A stretch of 64,000 nt of DNA from Bdellovibrionota bacterium (GTDB taxonomy: Bacteria > Bdellovibrionota > Bdellovibrionia > Bdellovibrionales > JAMPXM01): contig CAUJGS010000044.1 in NCBI GenBank assembly GCA_963170185.1, forward strand, positions 47,070 through 111,069. Direction: 5' to 3'. Within the stretch, counting starts at the first letter, position 1. Each line of letters opens with the position of its first letter. Positions 16,631 to 25,444 of this stretch are shown piece after piece. Position numbers and translations under genes: made by a program. The notes under the pieces were generated by a model. It made no database searches. It was not told where the DNA came from and saw only the letters and a program-made list of their open reading frames with translations.

Positions 16631-17248
16631 ATGCAATCTGAGCATAAAGCAGTTGGCGCAGACGATTTTGCGAAGAACTACCTGACGGAAACTCTTCCTC
16701 TGTTTCAGGAGTACGCAAAAATAGAGTTTCAAACGGCGATGAATGCGATGGTGCAGGCTTATCACCGAGGAAACACCGTGTTCATCTGCGGAAACGGTGG
16801 CTCGGCTGGAACGGCTGGGCACATGGTGAATGATCTGGCCAAGGGTTCGGTTGTCGAGGGTAAAAAACGTCTTCGTGTTCTGGGCCTTGCCGACAACATG
16901 AGTCTTCTCACGGCGTATGCAAACGACTGCGGTTACGAGACGATCTTTGTCGAGCAGATGAAGAGCCTTTGGAAAAAAGGCGATGTCTTGATTGCGATCA
17001 CCTGCAGTGGCAACTCTCCCAACGTGGTGAAGGCGGCTGAGTACGCCAAAGCCAACGGTGGAGAAGTCATCGGCTTGATCGGATTTTCGGGTGGTAAGGT
17101 GAAAGAGTTTTGCCAACACCCGATTCACTTTAAATCGTTCAACTATGGTGCTGTCGAAGATGCGCAACTGATGTTCTCGCATCTCTCGAGCCAGTATCTT
17201 CATAAATACATCAAAGAATTCGGGCCTGAGTTTCAACCAGGCGTTTAG
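16631..17248 (+). CDS. gmhA: Sedoheptulose-7-phosphate isomerase
   Basis: 205-aa SIS-domain enzyme that converts sedoheptulose 7-phosphate to D-glycero-D-manno-heptose 7-phosphate, the first step of ADP- or GDP-heptose synthesis. Seen: FICGNGGSAGTAGHMVNDL (substrate-phosphate loop), LLTAYANDCGYE and the SCSGNSPNV-like ITCSGNSPNVVKA. The Ser/His/Glu-rich pattern suits GmhA rather than GlmS-type SIS domains. The start is placed at ATG 16631 because AAGGAG (16618-16623) is 7 bp upstream of it but only 1 bp from the ATG at 16625. It closes the heptose gene set and is 21 bp before queF. Confidence 0.9.
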   Translation: MQSEHKAVGADDFAKNYLTETLPLFQEYAKIEFQTAMNAMVQAYHRGNTVFICGNGGSAGTAGHMVNDLAKGSVVEGKKRLRVLGLADNMSLLTAYANDCGYETIFVEQMKSLWKKGDVLIAITCSGNSPNVVKAAEYAKANGGEVIGLIGFSGGKVKEFCQHPIHFKSFNYGAVEDAQLMFSHLSSQYLHKYIKEFGPEFQPGV

Positions 17249-17269
17249 TTAGGAACAGGGCAAAGCCAG

Positions 17270-17734
17270 ATGTCTAAAGACAAATCAAAGAAGCAAAAGA
17301 AATCAGAAACAAAATCGAACAAGAAATCAAAAGAGACTTTCTTGCCAGACATTTCGCAAAAGCTTTACGGCGAAGTTGCGATCGAAGAAAACGAGCTCGA
17401 GCGATTTCCGAATCGCACAACAGTTCGTCGTTACACGATCGACTTCACGTGCCCGGAGTTCACATGCCTCTGTCCGCGCTCGGGATTTCCTGATTTTGCC
17501 ACGATCAAAATTCGCTATGTTCCAGACAAGTACTGTGTCGAACTTAAGTCGCTAAAGCTCTACATCAATGGCTTTCGAAACAAGAAGGTCTTCCATGAAG
17601 ACGTTACCAATAACATCATTCAAGACATGATCGACCTGCTTGATCCGCACGAGATCGAAGTTGTGGGTGACTTCACAGTACGTGGAAATATCCACACTGT
17701 TGTGACAGCCAAGCACGTTAAAAAATCGAAGTAA
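17270..17734 (+). CDS. queF: NADPH-dependent 7-cyano-7-deazaguanine reductase
   Basis: 154-aa short-form QueF, which reduces preQ0 to preQ1 in queuosine (tRNA) synthesis. Seen: the nucleophile Cys68 and proton donor Asp75 in CPRSGFPD with the spacing of the B. subtilis enzyme, and the QueF motif ELKSLKLYINGFRNKKVFHE. The first 27 residues are an unusually lysine-rich tail. No preQ1 riboswitch was seen upstream (only 21 bp separates it from gmhA), so it is probably read from the heptose operon. Confidence 0.93.
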   Translation: MSKDKSKKQKKSETKSNKKSKETFLPDISQKLYGEVAIEENELERFPNRTTVRRYTIDFTCPEFTCLCPRSGFPDFATIKIRYVPDKYCVELKSLKLYINGFRNKKVFHEDVTNNIIQDMIDLLDPHEIEVVGDFTVRGNIHTVVTAKHVKKSK

Positions 17735-17749
17735 GAAACCGGCGGCGAA

Positions 17750-18349
17750 GTGAAACAAAGCGAAAGCGGCAAACAAAGTCTTGATGAGAGAATGGCCAGA
17801 GCACCTAAGGGTAAGGGCGTTCTTTGGATGCGCAGACTTTCGAATATTGGCTTTGCCATTGCCGGTGCGTACTTTCTTTACCTCCTCGTGCTTTTAGGCA
17901 CGGCCTACAAAAACAATTCCGATATGGCGGGCGGGTCACTTGGTGAGTTTGCTTTGCAGGCCATTCAAGAAGTGAAACCGGCGGCTATTTCAAGCTTGGG
18001 CCAAAATGAAGCCAAACAAGTCATCGTGATGTGGGCGACTTGGTGTGGGCCTTGTCACTCGCTCTTGGTTTCGCTGAAAGAAGAAGTCGAAGCGGGTCGT
18101 TTGGACCCTCAGGCGATTGTGGCTGTGAGCATGGTCGAACCAGAAAAAGACGTTCGTGCCTATTTAGAGAAAACACCACTTCCGTTTAATATCGCCTTAG
18201 ACGAAAAGGGCATCTTGGCCCGAAGACTGAAAGTTTCCGGTACTCCGACTGTGGTCTTGATGAACCCGGCTGGAGTTATCAAATCGGTTTCGACAGGCGG
18301 CTTTCGCTTAAGTTCGAAGACCGTCTCGTTTCTTAAAGAAGGCACTTAA
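17750..18349 (+). CDS. Membrane-anchored thioredoxin-like protein (TlpA type)
   Basis: 199-aa protein: a cytoplasmic lysine/arginine-rich start, one membrane segment (about residues 30-50), then a thioredoxin fold facing the periplasm with the active site WCGPC in MWATWCGPCHSLL (about 96-108) and the cis-proline strand SGTPTVVLM. Family members reduce periplasmic disulfides, for example in cytochrome c maturation or oxidative-stress repair. The GTG at 17750 is used; an ATG 41 bp further (17791) would give a shorter cytoplasmic tail. It ends the operon and overlaps the last 4 bp of the convergent argH. Confidence 0.83.
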   Translation: MKQSESGKQSLDERMARAPKGKGVLWMRRLSNIGFAIAGAYFLYLLVLLGTAYKNNSDMAGGSLGEFALQAIQEVKPAAISSLGQNEAKQVIVMWATWCGPCHSLLVSLKEEVEAGRLDPQAIVAVSMVEPEKDVRAYLEKTPLPFNIALDEKGILARRLKVSGTPTVVLMNPAGVIKSVSTGGFRLSSKTVSFLKEGT

Positions 18350-19758
18350 AGAACGGTCTTCGCTTTTTCTATCTGGGTGCGAACAGCGCTTGGGCCTGTT
18401 CCGCCCTCGGAAGTTCGCGCCTCCATCACCGATCTGTGAAGCAAGACTTTTTTCGATGTTTCGTCAAAACGCGTGTCGAGCTTCTTAAGAGCTTCGACGC
18501 TTAAGTCTTCTAGCTTCAAATTGGAATTGAGGCAGTGGCGCACGACGTGGCCCACGATCTCGTGAGCTTCGCGAAACGGCACTCCTTTTTTAGCCAAGTC
18601 ATCGGCGAGGTCCGTTGCGTTTGAGAAATCGCCCGAAAGCGATGCTTCCATTTTCCCGCTGTGAAACTTTGCGCCCTCGAGCATGAAGGCCGTAAGCCGC
18701 ACGCTCGCGCGAACCGAATCAAGAGCGTAGAACACGGGTTCTTTGTCCTCTTGCATGTCGCGATTGTAGGAAAGCGGAAGCCCCTTCATCATCGTCGCCA
18801 TTTGAACGAGGGCACCGATCGCGCGCCCAGTACGACCGCGGATCAGTTCTGAAACATCGGGGTTTTTCTTTTGCGGCATGATGCTTGAGCCCGTCGTCAC
18901 TTGGTCGGTGAGTTCCAAGAATCCATGCTCAGGTGCCGACCAAATCACAAATTCTTCAGCCATGCGTGAAAGATGAAGAGCCATCAGGCTAAGCCCGCTT
19001 AAGAGTTCGAGGGCAAAATCGCGATCCGAAACGCCGTCGAGAGAGTTTTCACATGGACGGTGAAAGCCAAGCTCTTTTGCAACAAAACCACGATCCAAGG
19101 GGAACGAAGTTCCCGCCAAAGCCGCAGAGCCAAGCGGAAGAACGCGAACGCGCTTCATCCAGTCGGAAAGCCGCTCGCGATCTCGTTGAAACATCCAAAA
19201 GTAGGCAAGTAGATGATGCGCAAGACTCACCGGCTGCGCGTGTTGAAAGTGCGTGAGTCCAGGAAGCATGGTTTCAACTTCGGGCTCGGCACGCTTAAGT
19301 AAAATCGCCTGAAGCTGTGAGAGTTCTTTTGCGAGGGCTTCTCCTTCGCGAGCTAACGTGAGACGAAACGCTGTTGCGACTTGGTCATTGCGGCTACGAG
19401 CCGTGTGGAGGCGGCCCGCAGTTACGCCGATCGCGGCCTTTAATTGAATTTCGATAAAGCTATGCACATCTTCGACGTCAATTGGGAAAGGGTTTTCGCC
19501 CTTTGCCAAGGCTTCGCCGATTTGCTTTCTCACGATCTCAAGGCCGCGAACGATTTCGGCAGCATCTTGTTCGGTTAAAATGCTTTGTTTGCCAAGCATT
19601 TTTGCGTGCGCAATTGAACCGTCGATATCGGCTTCCCAGAGGCGCCAATCGATGCCAATGGAGGTGGAGAACTGAATAACATCACCGGTGGGGCCGCTTT
19701 CAAAGCGGCCGCCCCATAGTTTTTTGTCGTAGCTCGAGCCACCGGTGTTCTTGGACAT
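18346..19758 (-). CDS. argH: Argininosuccinate lyase
   Basis: 470-aa fumarase/aspartase-superfamily enzyme that splits argininosuccinate into arginine and fumarate, the last step of arginine synthesis. Seen: KLWGGRFESGPTGDVIQFS at the N-terminus, the substrate loop TARSRNDQVAT, LTHFQHAQPVSLAHHLLAY and the superfamily signature GSSIMPQKKNPD with its catalytic Ser. Length is normal. Its ATG overlaps the stop codon of argG by one base (TAATG), so both are translated from one message. Confidence 0.96.
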   Translation of the reverse strand: MSKNTGGSSYDKKLWGGRFESGPTGDVIQFSTSIGIDWRLWEADIDGSIAHAKMLGKQSILTEQDAAEIVRGLEIVRKQIGEALAKGENPFPIDVEDVHSFIEIQLKAAIGVTAGRLHTARSRNDQVATAFRLTLAREGEALAKELSQLQAILLKRAEPEVETMLPGLTHFQHAQPVSLAHHLLAYFWMFQRDRERLSDWMKRVRVLPLGSAALAGTSFPLDRGFVAKELGFHRPCENSLDGVSDRDFALELLSGLSLMALHLSRMAEEFVIWSAPEHGFLELTDQVTTGSSIMPQKKNPDVSELIRGRTGRAIGALVQMATMMKGLPLSYNRDMQEDKEPVFYALDSVRASVRLTAFMLEGAKFHSGKMEASLSGDFSNATDLADDLAKKGVPFREAHEIVGHVVRHCLNSNLKLEDLSVEALKKLDTRFDETSKKVLLHRSVMEARTSEGGTGPSAVRTQIEKAKTVL

Positions 19759-21029
19759 TACTTATTCCCGCCGTTTTCGCCGTGCTTTTCCGCAAGAGAA
19801 AGGAACATGCGAGCCTGAAGCCCGAACATTTTCACTGAACCCGTGCTTTCGCGTTGGTCAAATGTCGTCGTGTCGAAGCTTGCAAGATCTTCGTTGTAAA
19901 GTGCCCACGTGCTTTCGCGGCCCGTGACTGTTGCAACGCCCTTAAAGAGGGACATGCGAACATCGCCAGTTACGCGCTCTTGTGTTTTATTGATAAAGGC
20001 TTCGAGATCGTTTTTGAACGGATCCCACCACAGGCCTTCGTAAGCGAGTTTCGACCATTCTTGATCGACGACTTTCTTAAAGCGCTGTTCGTCGCGTGTG
20101 AGGACTAGGGCTTCAAGAGCGCCGTGTGCTTTAAGTAGAATTGTCGAAGCCGGGCACTCGTAGTTCTCGCGAACTTTGAGGCCAAGCATGCGATCTTCCA
20201 TCACGTCGATGCGGCCGATGCCGTTATCGCCTGCGATTTTATTAAGAGCGATGACGAGTTTTGCTGGCGTCATCTTTTCGCCGTTCAATGCAACGGGAAC
20301 ACCTTTTTCAAAAGTCACAATCAAAGTAGATCGGGTGTTCGACGCGTTTTCTTGCGACTTCGTCCATTGGAAGATTTCTTCCGGTGGAGCGAAGTTTGGT
20401 TCTTCTAAGCGACCGCCTTCTACCGAACGACCCCAGAGGTTTTCGTCGATCGACCAGATTTTATTTAGCGACTGTTGAATTGGAACATTGTGCTTTTGTG
20501 CGTACTCGATTTCCCAGGTGCGCGTGAGGTTGAGTTCACGAATAGGGGCGTGAATCACAGCTTCTGGCATGAGGGCGCGAATCGTGTATTCGATGCGGTA
20601 TTGATCGTTGCCTTTACCTGTGCAGCCGTGAGCAAAAGCCTTTGCGCCAAGTTTTTTCGCTACTTCAACGGCCTTTGCTGCAATGATCGGGCGAGCGATG
20701 GAAGTCGACATTGGATAGCCCTGGTATTCACCGTTGGCTTTAAGCGAAGCAAAGCAGAAGTCTTTTGTGAATTCCTCTTTTGCGTCGACGGTGAAGTGTG
20801 TCGTCTTCATGACTTGCGCTTTTTCTTGCGCTTGATCGAGATCCGCTTGCGGCTGACCGACATCGACGGTGACGGTGATGACTTCGTCATAGCCGTAGAG
20901 CTCTTTCATCATAGGAATGCAGATCGAAGTGTCGAGGCCGCCCGAGTAAACAAGGACGACTTTGCCGCCCTTTTTAGCTGGTACAGAAGCGCTTGCGAAA
21001 TCTGGTTGTTTAGGGGTCGCGGTTGACAT
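19758..21029 (-). CDS. argG: Argininosuccinate synthase
   Basis: 423-aa ATP-dependent ligase joining citrulline and aspartate. Seen: the N-type ATP pyrophosphatase P-loop VLVYSGGLDTSICIPM (about 26-41), AHGCTGKGNDQYRIEY for substrate/ATP binding and EIEYAQKHNVPI. A strong GAGGAGG ribosome binding site precedes the ATG. A short Ser/Ala/Pro-rich tail precedes the catalytic domain. It is the first gene of argG-argH and starts 156 bp from argC on the other strand, with ArgR-like sites between. Confidence 0.97.
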   Translation of the reverse strand: MSTATPKQPDFASASVPAKKGGKVVLVYSGGLDTSICIPMMKELYGYDEVITVTVDVGQPQADLDQAQEKAQVMKTTHFTVDAKEEFTKDFCFASLKANGEYQGYPMSTSIARPIIAAKAVEVAKKLGAKAFAHGCTGKGNDQYRIEYTIRALMPEAVIHAPIRELNLTRTWEIEYAQKHNVPIQQSLNKIWSIDENLWGRSVEGGRLEEPNFAPPEEIFQWTKSQENASNTRSTLIVTFEKGVPVALNGEKMTPAKLVIALNKIAGDNGIGRIDVMEDRMLGLKVRENYECPASTILLKAHGALEALVLTRDEQRFKKVVDQEWSKLAYEGLWWDPFKNDLEAFINKTQERVTGDVRMSLFKGVATVTGRESTWALYNEDLASFDTTTFDQRESTGSVKMFGLQARMFLSLAEKHGENGGNK

Positions 21030-21080
21030 GTTTTGGTCCTCCTCGTTAGGCCGGCGCGGTATGCATGGGCCTCGGCGAAT

Positions 21081-21158
21081 AACGAATATTTATGCATTTA
21101 TGCCTTGACTTATGCGGCTTTTCAAGGATAAAAATGCATTAAGGCGCATAAAATTGCA
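21081..21158. promoter_or_regulatory. ArgR box cluster in the argG/argC divergent region
   Basis: Compared with the ARG-box core TGAATWWWWATTCA: CGAATATTTATGCA at 21083-21096 matches 12 of 14, AGGATAAAAATGCA at 21125-21138 matches 11 of 14, and CGCATAAAATTGCA at 21145-21158 matches 10 of 14. The last two are 20 bp apart, close to the usual two-helical-turn spacing of paired boxes. The half-site is ATGCA in all three where E. coli has ATTCA. The argR gene is the last gene of the divergent operon, so repression by arginine is expected. Confidence 0.7.
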
Positions 21159-21185
21159 TGATTTTCAGGCAGGGCGTGAGGCAAT

Positions 21186-22334
21186 ATGACGACAAAGCAG
21201 GGAGCAAAGAAAATCGCGATCTTGGGAGCTCGAGGTTACTCGGGCGTGGAACTCGCTCGCCTGGCGCTCTCGCACCCGCAGATGTCTCTCACAGGAATGT
21301 TCGCAACACAAAGTTTTGACCCTCGCGAACTCATGCCAGAGCTTTCGCTCCAGTCGTCTTCGCATGACGGCCTTGAAGCTCCGCTTAAAGGGCGAGCGAT
21401 GAAAGAGTTCGAAGATGAACTCAATTCGGCTTCGCCTGGTTTTGATACGGTTTTTTTGGCGACTCCTGCGGAAGTGGCGCTTGAGTGGGCACCCAAAATT
21501 TTGAAAAAGGGACTTACAGCTATCGATATCTCAGGTGCTTTTCGCTTAAAAGGCCAAGGCGAGACCGACTCGAAGGCGCTTTATTCAAAGTGGTATGGAA
21601 TGAACCACACGGAACCAGGGCTTGTTCAAGAAGCTGACTATGGCTTGGTGCCGTTTGCCTCGGGTGTTCCTTCGACGGGTCTCATTTCTAATCCTGGTTT
21701 CTATGCAACGGCGACTGCTCTTGGCCTTATGCCGCTTTATCACGCGGGACTTGTGCGAATGGACTCGGTTTCAGTTGATGCCAAATCCGGCACCACGGGT
21801 GCAGGGAAAAAGGCCGAAGAGCGTTTGCTGCATGCGGAAGTTGATGGCGGCTGCCTGCCATATCGAATTGGGCGGCATCAGCACGAACCAGAAATCGCAG
21901 AGGCGGTCGCACGTTATGGGCTTAAGGACATTAAGCGCGCAACGGATGTTAGTTTTTCATTTGTTCCGCATTTGCTTCCGGTTCGTCGTGGCATCATCGT
22001 CTCGATTCATGCTCGACTTAACCAAGGCGTGCAGGAGAAAGACGTGCGATCGGCATTTGAGGCACTTTACAAGGACTACCCCTTGGCTCGGCTCGTGAGT
22101 CTTTCTGACGCGAGTGGTGCTGCGGGTGGCGGTGCGCATGAACTTGGGCTTCGCCGTGTTGTGGGTTCGGCAAGAACCGTCATGGCTTGGCATGTGCGAG
22201 GAGATCAACTGATCGTGTTCTCGCTCATCGATAATTTGATGAAAGGTGCGGCTTCGCAGGCCGTCGAAAATTTCAACCGACTTCAAGGTCTCAAAGTCGA
22301 GACCGGACTATCTGAAAGAGAGGGTGTACTATGA
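21186..22334 (+). CDS. argC: N-acetyl-gamma-glutamyl-phosphate reductase, with Phe at the catalytic Cys position
   Basis: 382-aa NADPH-dependent enzyme of ornithine synthesis. Seen: the Rossmann start IAILGARGYSGVELARLAL (about 10-28), FLATPAEVALEWAP, DAKSGTTGAGKKAEE and the conserved His region RHQHEPEI. In the family the active-site Cys lies in NPGCYPT; here the segment reads SNPGFYATA, with Phe172 (codon TTC at 21699-21701) in its place. One base change would restore TGC. The YGLPE motif is also changed (YGLVPF). Either the enzyme uses another mechanism, it is impaired, or there is a sequencing error. The 3' end overlaps argJ by ATGA. Confidence 0.87.
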   Translation: MTTKQGAKKIAILGARGYSGVELARLALSHPQMSLTGMFATQSFDPRELMPELSLQSSSHDGLEAPLKGRAMKEFEDELNSASPGFDTVFLATPAEVALEWAPKILKKGLTAIDISGAFRLKGQGETDSKALYSKWYGMNHTEPGLVQEADYGLVPFASGVPSTGLISNPGFYATATALGLMPLYHAGLVRMDSVSVDAKSGTTGAGKKAEERLLHAEVDGGCLPYRIGRHQHEPEIAEAVARYGLKDIKRATDVSFSFVPHLLPVRRGIIVSIHARLNQGVQEKDVRSAFEALYKDYPLARLVSLSDASGAAGGGAHELGLRRVVGSARTVMAWHVRGDQLIVFSLIDNLMKGAASQAVENFNRLQGLKVETGLSEREGVL

Positions 22335-23533
22335 TGACACCTGGACCTGGTATCGCTCGAACTCCACTTCCTCAAGGATTTACTGCATCTGGTGTAAACT
22401 GCGGAGTCCGCCGCTATCGCCCTGATTTGGGTTTGGTAATTTCAGATCGCCCAGCTGTTGCGGCTGGCGTTTTCACGGAAAACCGCTTTGCGGCGGCACC
22501 CGTGCACTATTGCCGTTCGATTCTGCCATCGACTTCGATTCGTGCGATCGTCACCAATTCTGGTCAAGCCAATGCGGCGACTGGCCCAGAAGGTGTTGAG
22601 AACAATAAGCAGCTCGTGTTTGAAGTGGCAAAAGAGCTTGAGTGTTTTCCTCGCGAAGTACTTGTGGCGTCGACAGGTGTCATCGGGCCGCAGCTAGATA
22701 TGGCGAAAATCGTTCCGGCGATTCCTGAGCTTGTCGAGCGCGCAACCGACACGGCCGAGAATTTTTCGCTCGCGATTTTGACGACAGACCTCGTGCCAAA
22801 GACGGTGACGACCGAGATTCAGCTTTCTGGAGGCTCGGTTCGTATCACAGGAATTTGCAAAGGTTCGGGAATGATTCATCCGAACATGGCGACGATGCTT
22901 GGGTACTTGCTAACAGATTGCGAAGTTCCGGCTTCAAAAGCGCAAGCGCTTTTGAAAGATGCAACCGATGTTAGCTTCAATATGATTTCGGTTGATGGCG
23001 ATTCTTCGACCAACGACGCGGTCTTCTTTTTGGCAAACGGCGCTTCTGGCGTTGGTTTGAAGAACATTGAAGACGAAACCAAGTTTCAAGCTGCTTTGCG
23101 AGAGATCGCAACTTTGCTAGCGCAGTCGATTGCGATTGATGGCGAAGGTGCAACAAAGCTTGTGGAAATTCGCGTAAAAGGCGCGCCTGACTTGGCGACG
23201 GCTCGACGTGCAGCTCGTGGCGTTACGGTTTCGCCATTGGTGAAAACGGCAATGCACGGAGAAGACCCTAACTGGGGCCGTATCATCGCGCGTCTCGGTG
23301 CTGAGCAGGTTCCAGAGGTGGCGCTTTCTAGGCTTCGTCTGACGATGCAAGATGTGGTTCTGTTCGCCGATGGTCGTCCGCAGCCATTTGATAAGCCAGA
23401 AGTGAAAACACTTTTGAAGAAGTCCAAGATCACAGTGGAAATCGATCTTAAGTCTGGCAGCGACGAAGCGACGGCGTGGGGTTGTGACCTCTCCAAAAAA
23501 TATGTCGACATCAACACGGAGTACACGACGTGA
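22331..23533 (+). CDS. argJ: Bifunctional ornithine acetyltransferase / N-acetylglutamate synthase
   Basis: 400-aa member of the Ntn-fold ArgJ family, which moves the acetyl group from N-acetylornithine to glutamate, and may also use acetyl-CoA, thus recycling acetyl groups. Seen: KGSGMIHPNMATMLGYLLTD, in which cleavage before Thr188 makes the two chains and frees the catalytic Thr, and SFNMISVDGDSSTNDA. Coupled by ATGA to argC and by GTGA to argB. Its presence explains the absence of argE and argA in the cluster. Confidence 0.95.
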   Translation: MMTPGPGIARTPLPQGFTASGVNCGVRRYRPDLGLVISDRPAVAAGVFTENRFAAAPVHYCRSILPSTSIRAIVTNSGQANAATGPEGVENNKQLVFEVAKELECFPREVLVASTGVIGPQLDMAKIVPAIPELVERATDTAENFSLAILTTDLVPKTVTTEIQLSGGSVRITGICKGSGMIHPNMATMLGYLLTDCEVPASKAQALLKDATDVSFNMISVDGDSSTNDAVFFLANGASGVGLKNIEDETKFQAALREIATLLAQSIAIDGEGATKLVEIRVKGAPDLATARRAARGVTVSPLVKTAMHGEDPNWGRIIARLGAEQVPEVALSRLRLTMQDVVLFADGRPQPFDKPEVKTLLKKSKITVEIDLKSGSDEATAWGCDLSKKYVDINTEYTT

Positions 23534-24453
23534 GCGAATCCAAGAAGACTTTGGCGAACTCGACAAAGACCGTCTCGCACGATGTTTTAGCGGCACTTGG
23601 CTACGTGAAGCAATTTGCGGGTAGCACTGTCGTTGTGAAACTAGGAGGGTCGATTCTTCAGGACGATGGCCTTTTGGCTCAGATCTGTGAAGACATTGCG
23701 ACCGTTCGCGCGGTTGGAGTTCGTGTTGTCTTGGTTCACGGTGGTGGACCGGCTATCAACGAAGAACTCACGCGCCGAGGAATTACCTGGGAGTTCGTAG
23801 AAGGTTTGCGCGTCACGACACCTGAGATGATGTCGGTCATCGAGATGACACTTTGTGGGCTTGTAAACCGCCGCATCGTTCGCGCGCTCAATCACACGGG
23901 TCTTCGCGCTGTTGGCTTTTCGGGAATGGACGCTGGCACTTTGATTTGTAGACAAGCCGATAAGCGTCTTCAGCTGGTTGGTGAAGTTGAGCGCGTTAAC
24001 ACGCAGCTGATTGATGAAGTTTTGCTGATGGAAGATGAGCTTGGCTTTCGCGGTATGCCTGTGATCGCACCGATTGGCGCGGGTCGCGACGGTCAATCGT
24101 ACAACATCAACGCCGATTGGGCCGCAAGCCAAATCGCAAGCGCCTTGGGCGTAACCAAGATGCTCTTCTTGACGGATCAAGATGGCATCTTGGATTCCCA
24201 GATGAAGCTTATTCCGGAACTTGATGCTGGTGAGCTTTTGCAATTGATCGAAGACGGAGTTGTGAAGGGCGGCATGTTGGCTAAAGCACGCACGATTTTG
24301 CACGCGATCAAAAACAAAGTGACCGATGTCCACATTATGAATGCTCGTCGTCCGCACGCGATCGTTGAAGAACTCTTCACGGATCACGGTGTCGGAACAG
24401 TTTGTCGCCTGCGCTCGCGCGGGCGTGCCGCTGATATCACGGGCAAGGCCTGA
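23530..24453 (+). CDS. argB: N-acetylglutamate kinase
   Basis: 307-aa amino-acid kinase that phosphorylates N-acetylglutamate, usually the arginine-sensitive step in bacteria with ArgJ. Seen: VVKLGGSILQDDGLL, VHGGGPAINEEL, VEGLRVTTPEMMSVIEM and NINADWAASQIA. GTG start overlapping the argJ stop codon. A 25-residue N-terminal extension (about 1-30) is of the kind that takes part in hexamer formation and arginine inhibition in sensitive enzymes, which is inference. It contains the same SNTP-like LTDQDGILD end. Confidence 0.95.
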   Translation: MSESKKTLANSTKTVSHDVLAALGYVKQFAGSTVVVKLGGSILQDDGLLAQICEDIATVRAVGVRVVLVHGGGPAINEELTRRGITWEFVEGLRVTTPEMMSVIEMTLCGLVNRRIVRALNHTGLRAVGFSGMDAGTLICRQADKRLQLVGEVERVNTQLIDEVLLMEDELGFRGMPVIAPIGAGRDGQSYNINADWAASQIASALGVTKMLFLTDQDGILDSQMKLIPELDAGELLQLIEDGVVKGGMLAKARTILHAIKNKVTDVHIMNARRPHAIVEELFTDHGVGTVCRLRSRGRAADITGKA

Positions 24454-24465
24454 GGGAAAGCACAC

Positions 24466-25401
24466 ATGGCACTCACGCCGAAATTTAAATCGAAGCACCT
24501 CTTAACGGGCACCGAACTTTCTAAGTCCGAACTCATGGATCTTTTATTGCTGGCGGAGTCTTGCAAAGAGCAGCGTCTTGCGGGATTTCGTCGCGACGAT
24601 CTTCGCAATAAAAACGTTGTTTTGCTTTTTGAAAAGCCCTCGCTTCGTACGCGCGTGAGCTTCACCGTGGCCATTCAAGAACTTGGTGGATCGGTTTTGG
24701 AACTCGATTCGATCGGGCGAAAAAAAGAAGATCCAGAAGACACCATTCGTGTTCTTGCGGGCTATTGCCACGCCGTGATGGTTCGTACACACGAACACAC
24801 TATTTTGGAGCGCATGGTTTCAAAATCGCCGATTCCGGTGATTAACGGACTAAGCGACACGCATCACCCTTGTCAGGTCTTGGCTGATCTGCAAACCCTG
24901 ATGCAGCGGTATCGCGATCTTGGTGGATTGAAGCTTGCTTACGTCGGCGATGGAAACAACATGCTTCATAGTTTGTTGCTCTTAGCACCAATCGTGGGAG
25001 TTGACGTGCACTATGCGTGTCCTCCTGGCTATGAGCCAAGCTCACTTGTTGTTCGCCAAGCTAAGAAGCGCGCCAAAGATGCCGGTAGGCAAGTCGTCGC
25101 TCACGTTTCGCCAGTTGAAGCGGTGAAATCGGCCAACGCTGTCTACACGGATGTTTGGACGAGCATGGGCTTTGAGCAAGAAGAGACGGATCGCGATAAA
25201 GCGTTTCAGGCCTATCAGCTAAATGAGGAGCTTTACAGCCATGCGGACCCCAAAGCGGCCATCATGCACTGTATGCCGATGATCAAAGAAAAAGAGATCA
25301 CGGCATCTTTGGTGGAGCATGAGAACTCGGTTTTGTTCCAACAGGCCGAGAACCGCATGCACGCGCAAAAAGCCCTTCTGATTGGTCTTTTGGGAAAATA
25401 G
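24466..25401 (+). CDS. argF: Ornithine carbamoyltransferase
   Basis: 311-aa transcarbamylase that makes citrulline from ornithine and carbamoyl phosphate. Seen: the carbamoyl-phosphate loop KPSLRTRVSF (S-x-R-T-R), VMVRTHEH, the ornithine/carbamoyl motif DTHHPCQ and HCMPMIKEKEI, the place of the HCLP motif. The HCMPM variant is somewhat divergent, so an acetylornithine transcarbamylase is a minor alternative, but the neighbouring argJ works upstream of free ornithine. AGGGAAAG is a good ribosome binding site. Confidence 0.9.
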   Translation: MALTPKFKSKHLLTGTELSKSELMDLLLLAESCKEQRLAGFRRDDLRNKNVVLLFEKPSLRTRVSFTVAIQELGGSVLELDSIGRKKEDPEDTIRVLAGYCHAVMVRTHEHTILERMVSKSPIPVINGLSDTHHPCQVLADLQTLMQRYRDLGGLKLAYVGDGNNMLHSLLLLAPIVGVDVHYACPPGYEPSSLVVRQAKKRAKDAGRQVVAHVSPVEAVKSANAVYTDVWTSMGFEQEETDRDKAFQAYQLNEELYSHADPKAAIMHCMPMIKEKEITASLVEHENSVLFQQAENRMHAQKALLIGLLGK

Positions 25402-25444
25402 GTTTCCGGGTTTTCATTTCGTTTCGTGAAAGGAGGCGAGAAAA

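Noticed and set aside
17249..17269. preQ1 riboswitch before queF
   Set aside because: Only 21 bp separates queF from gmhA; no aptamer-like stem or pseudoknot sequence is present.
23641..24498. 285-codon open frame opposite argB
   Set aside because: No ribosome binding site, composition typical of an antisense shadow, and argB is certain.
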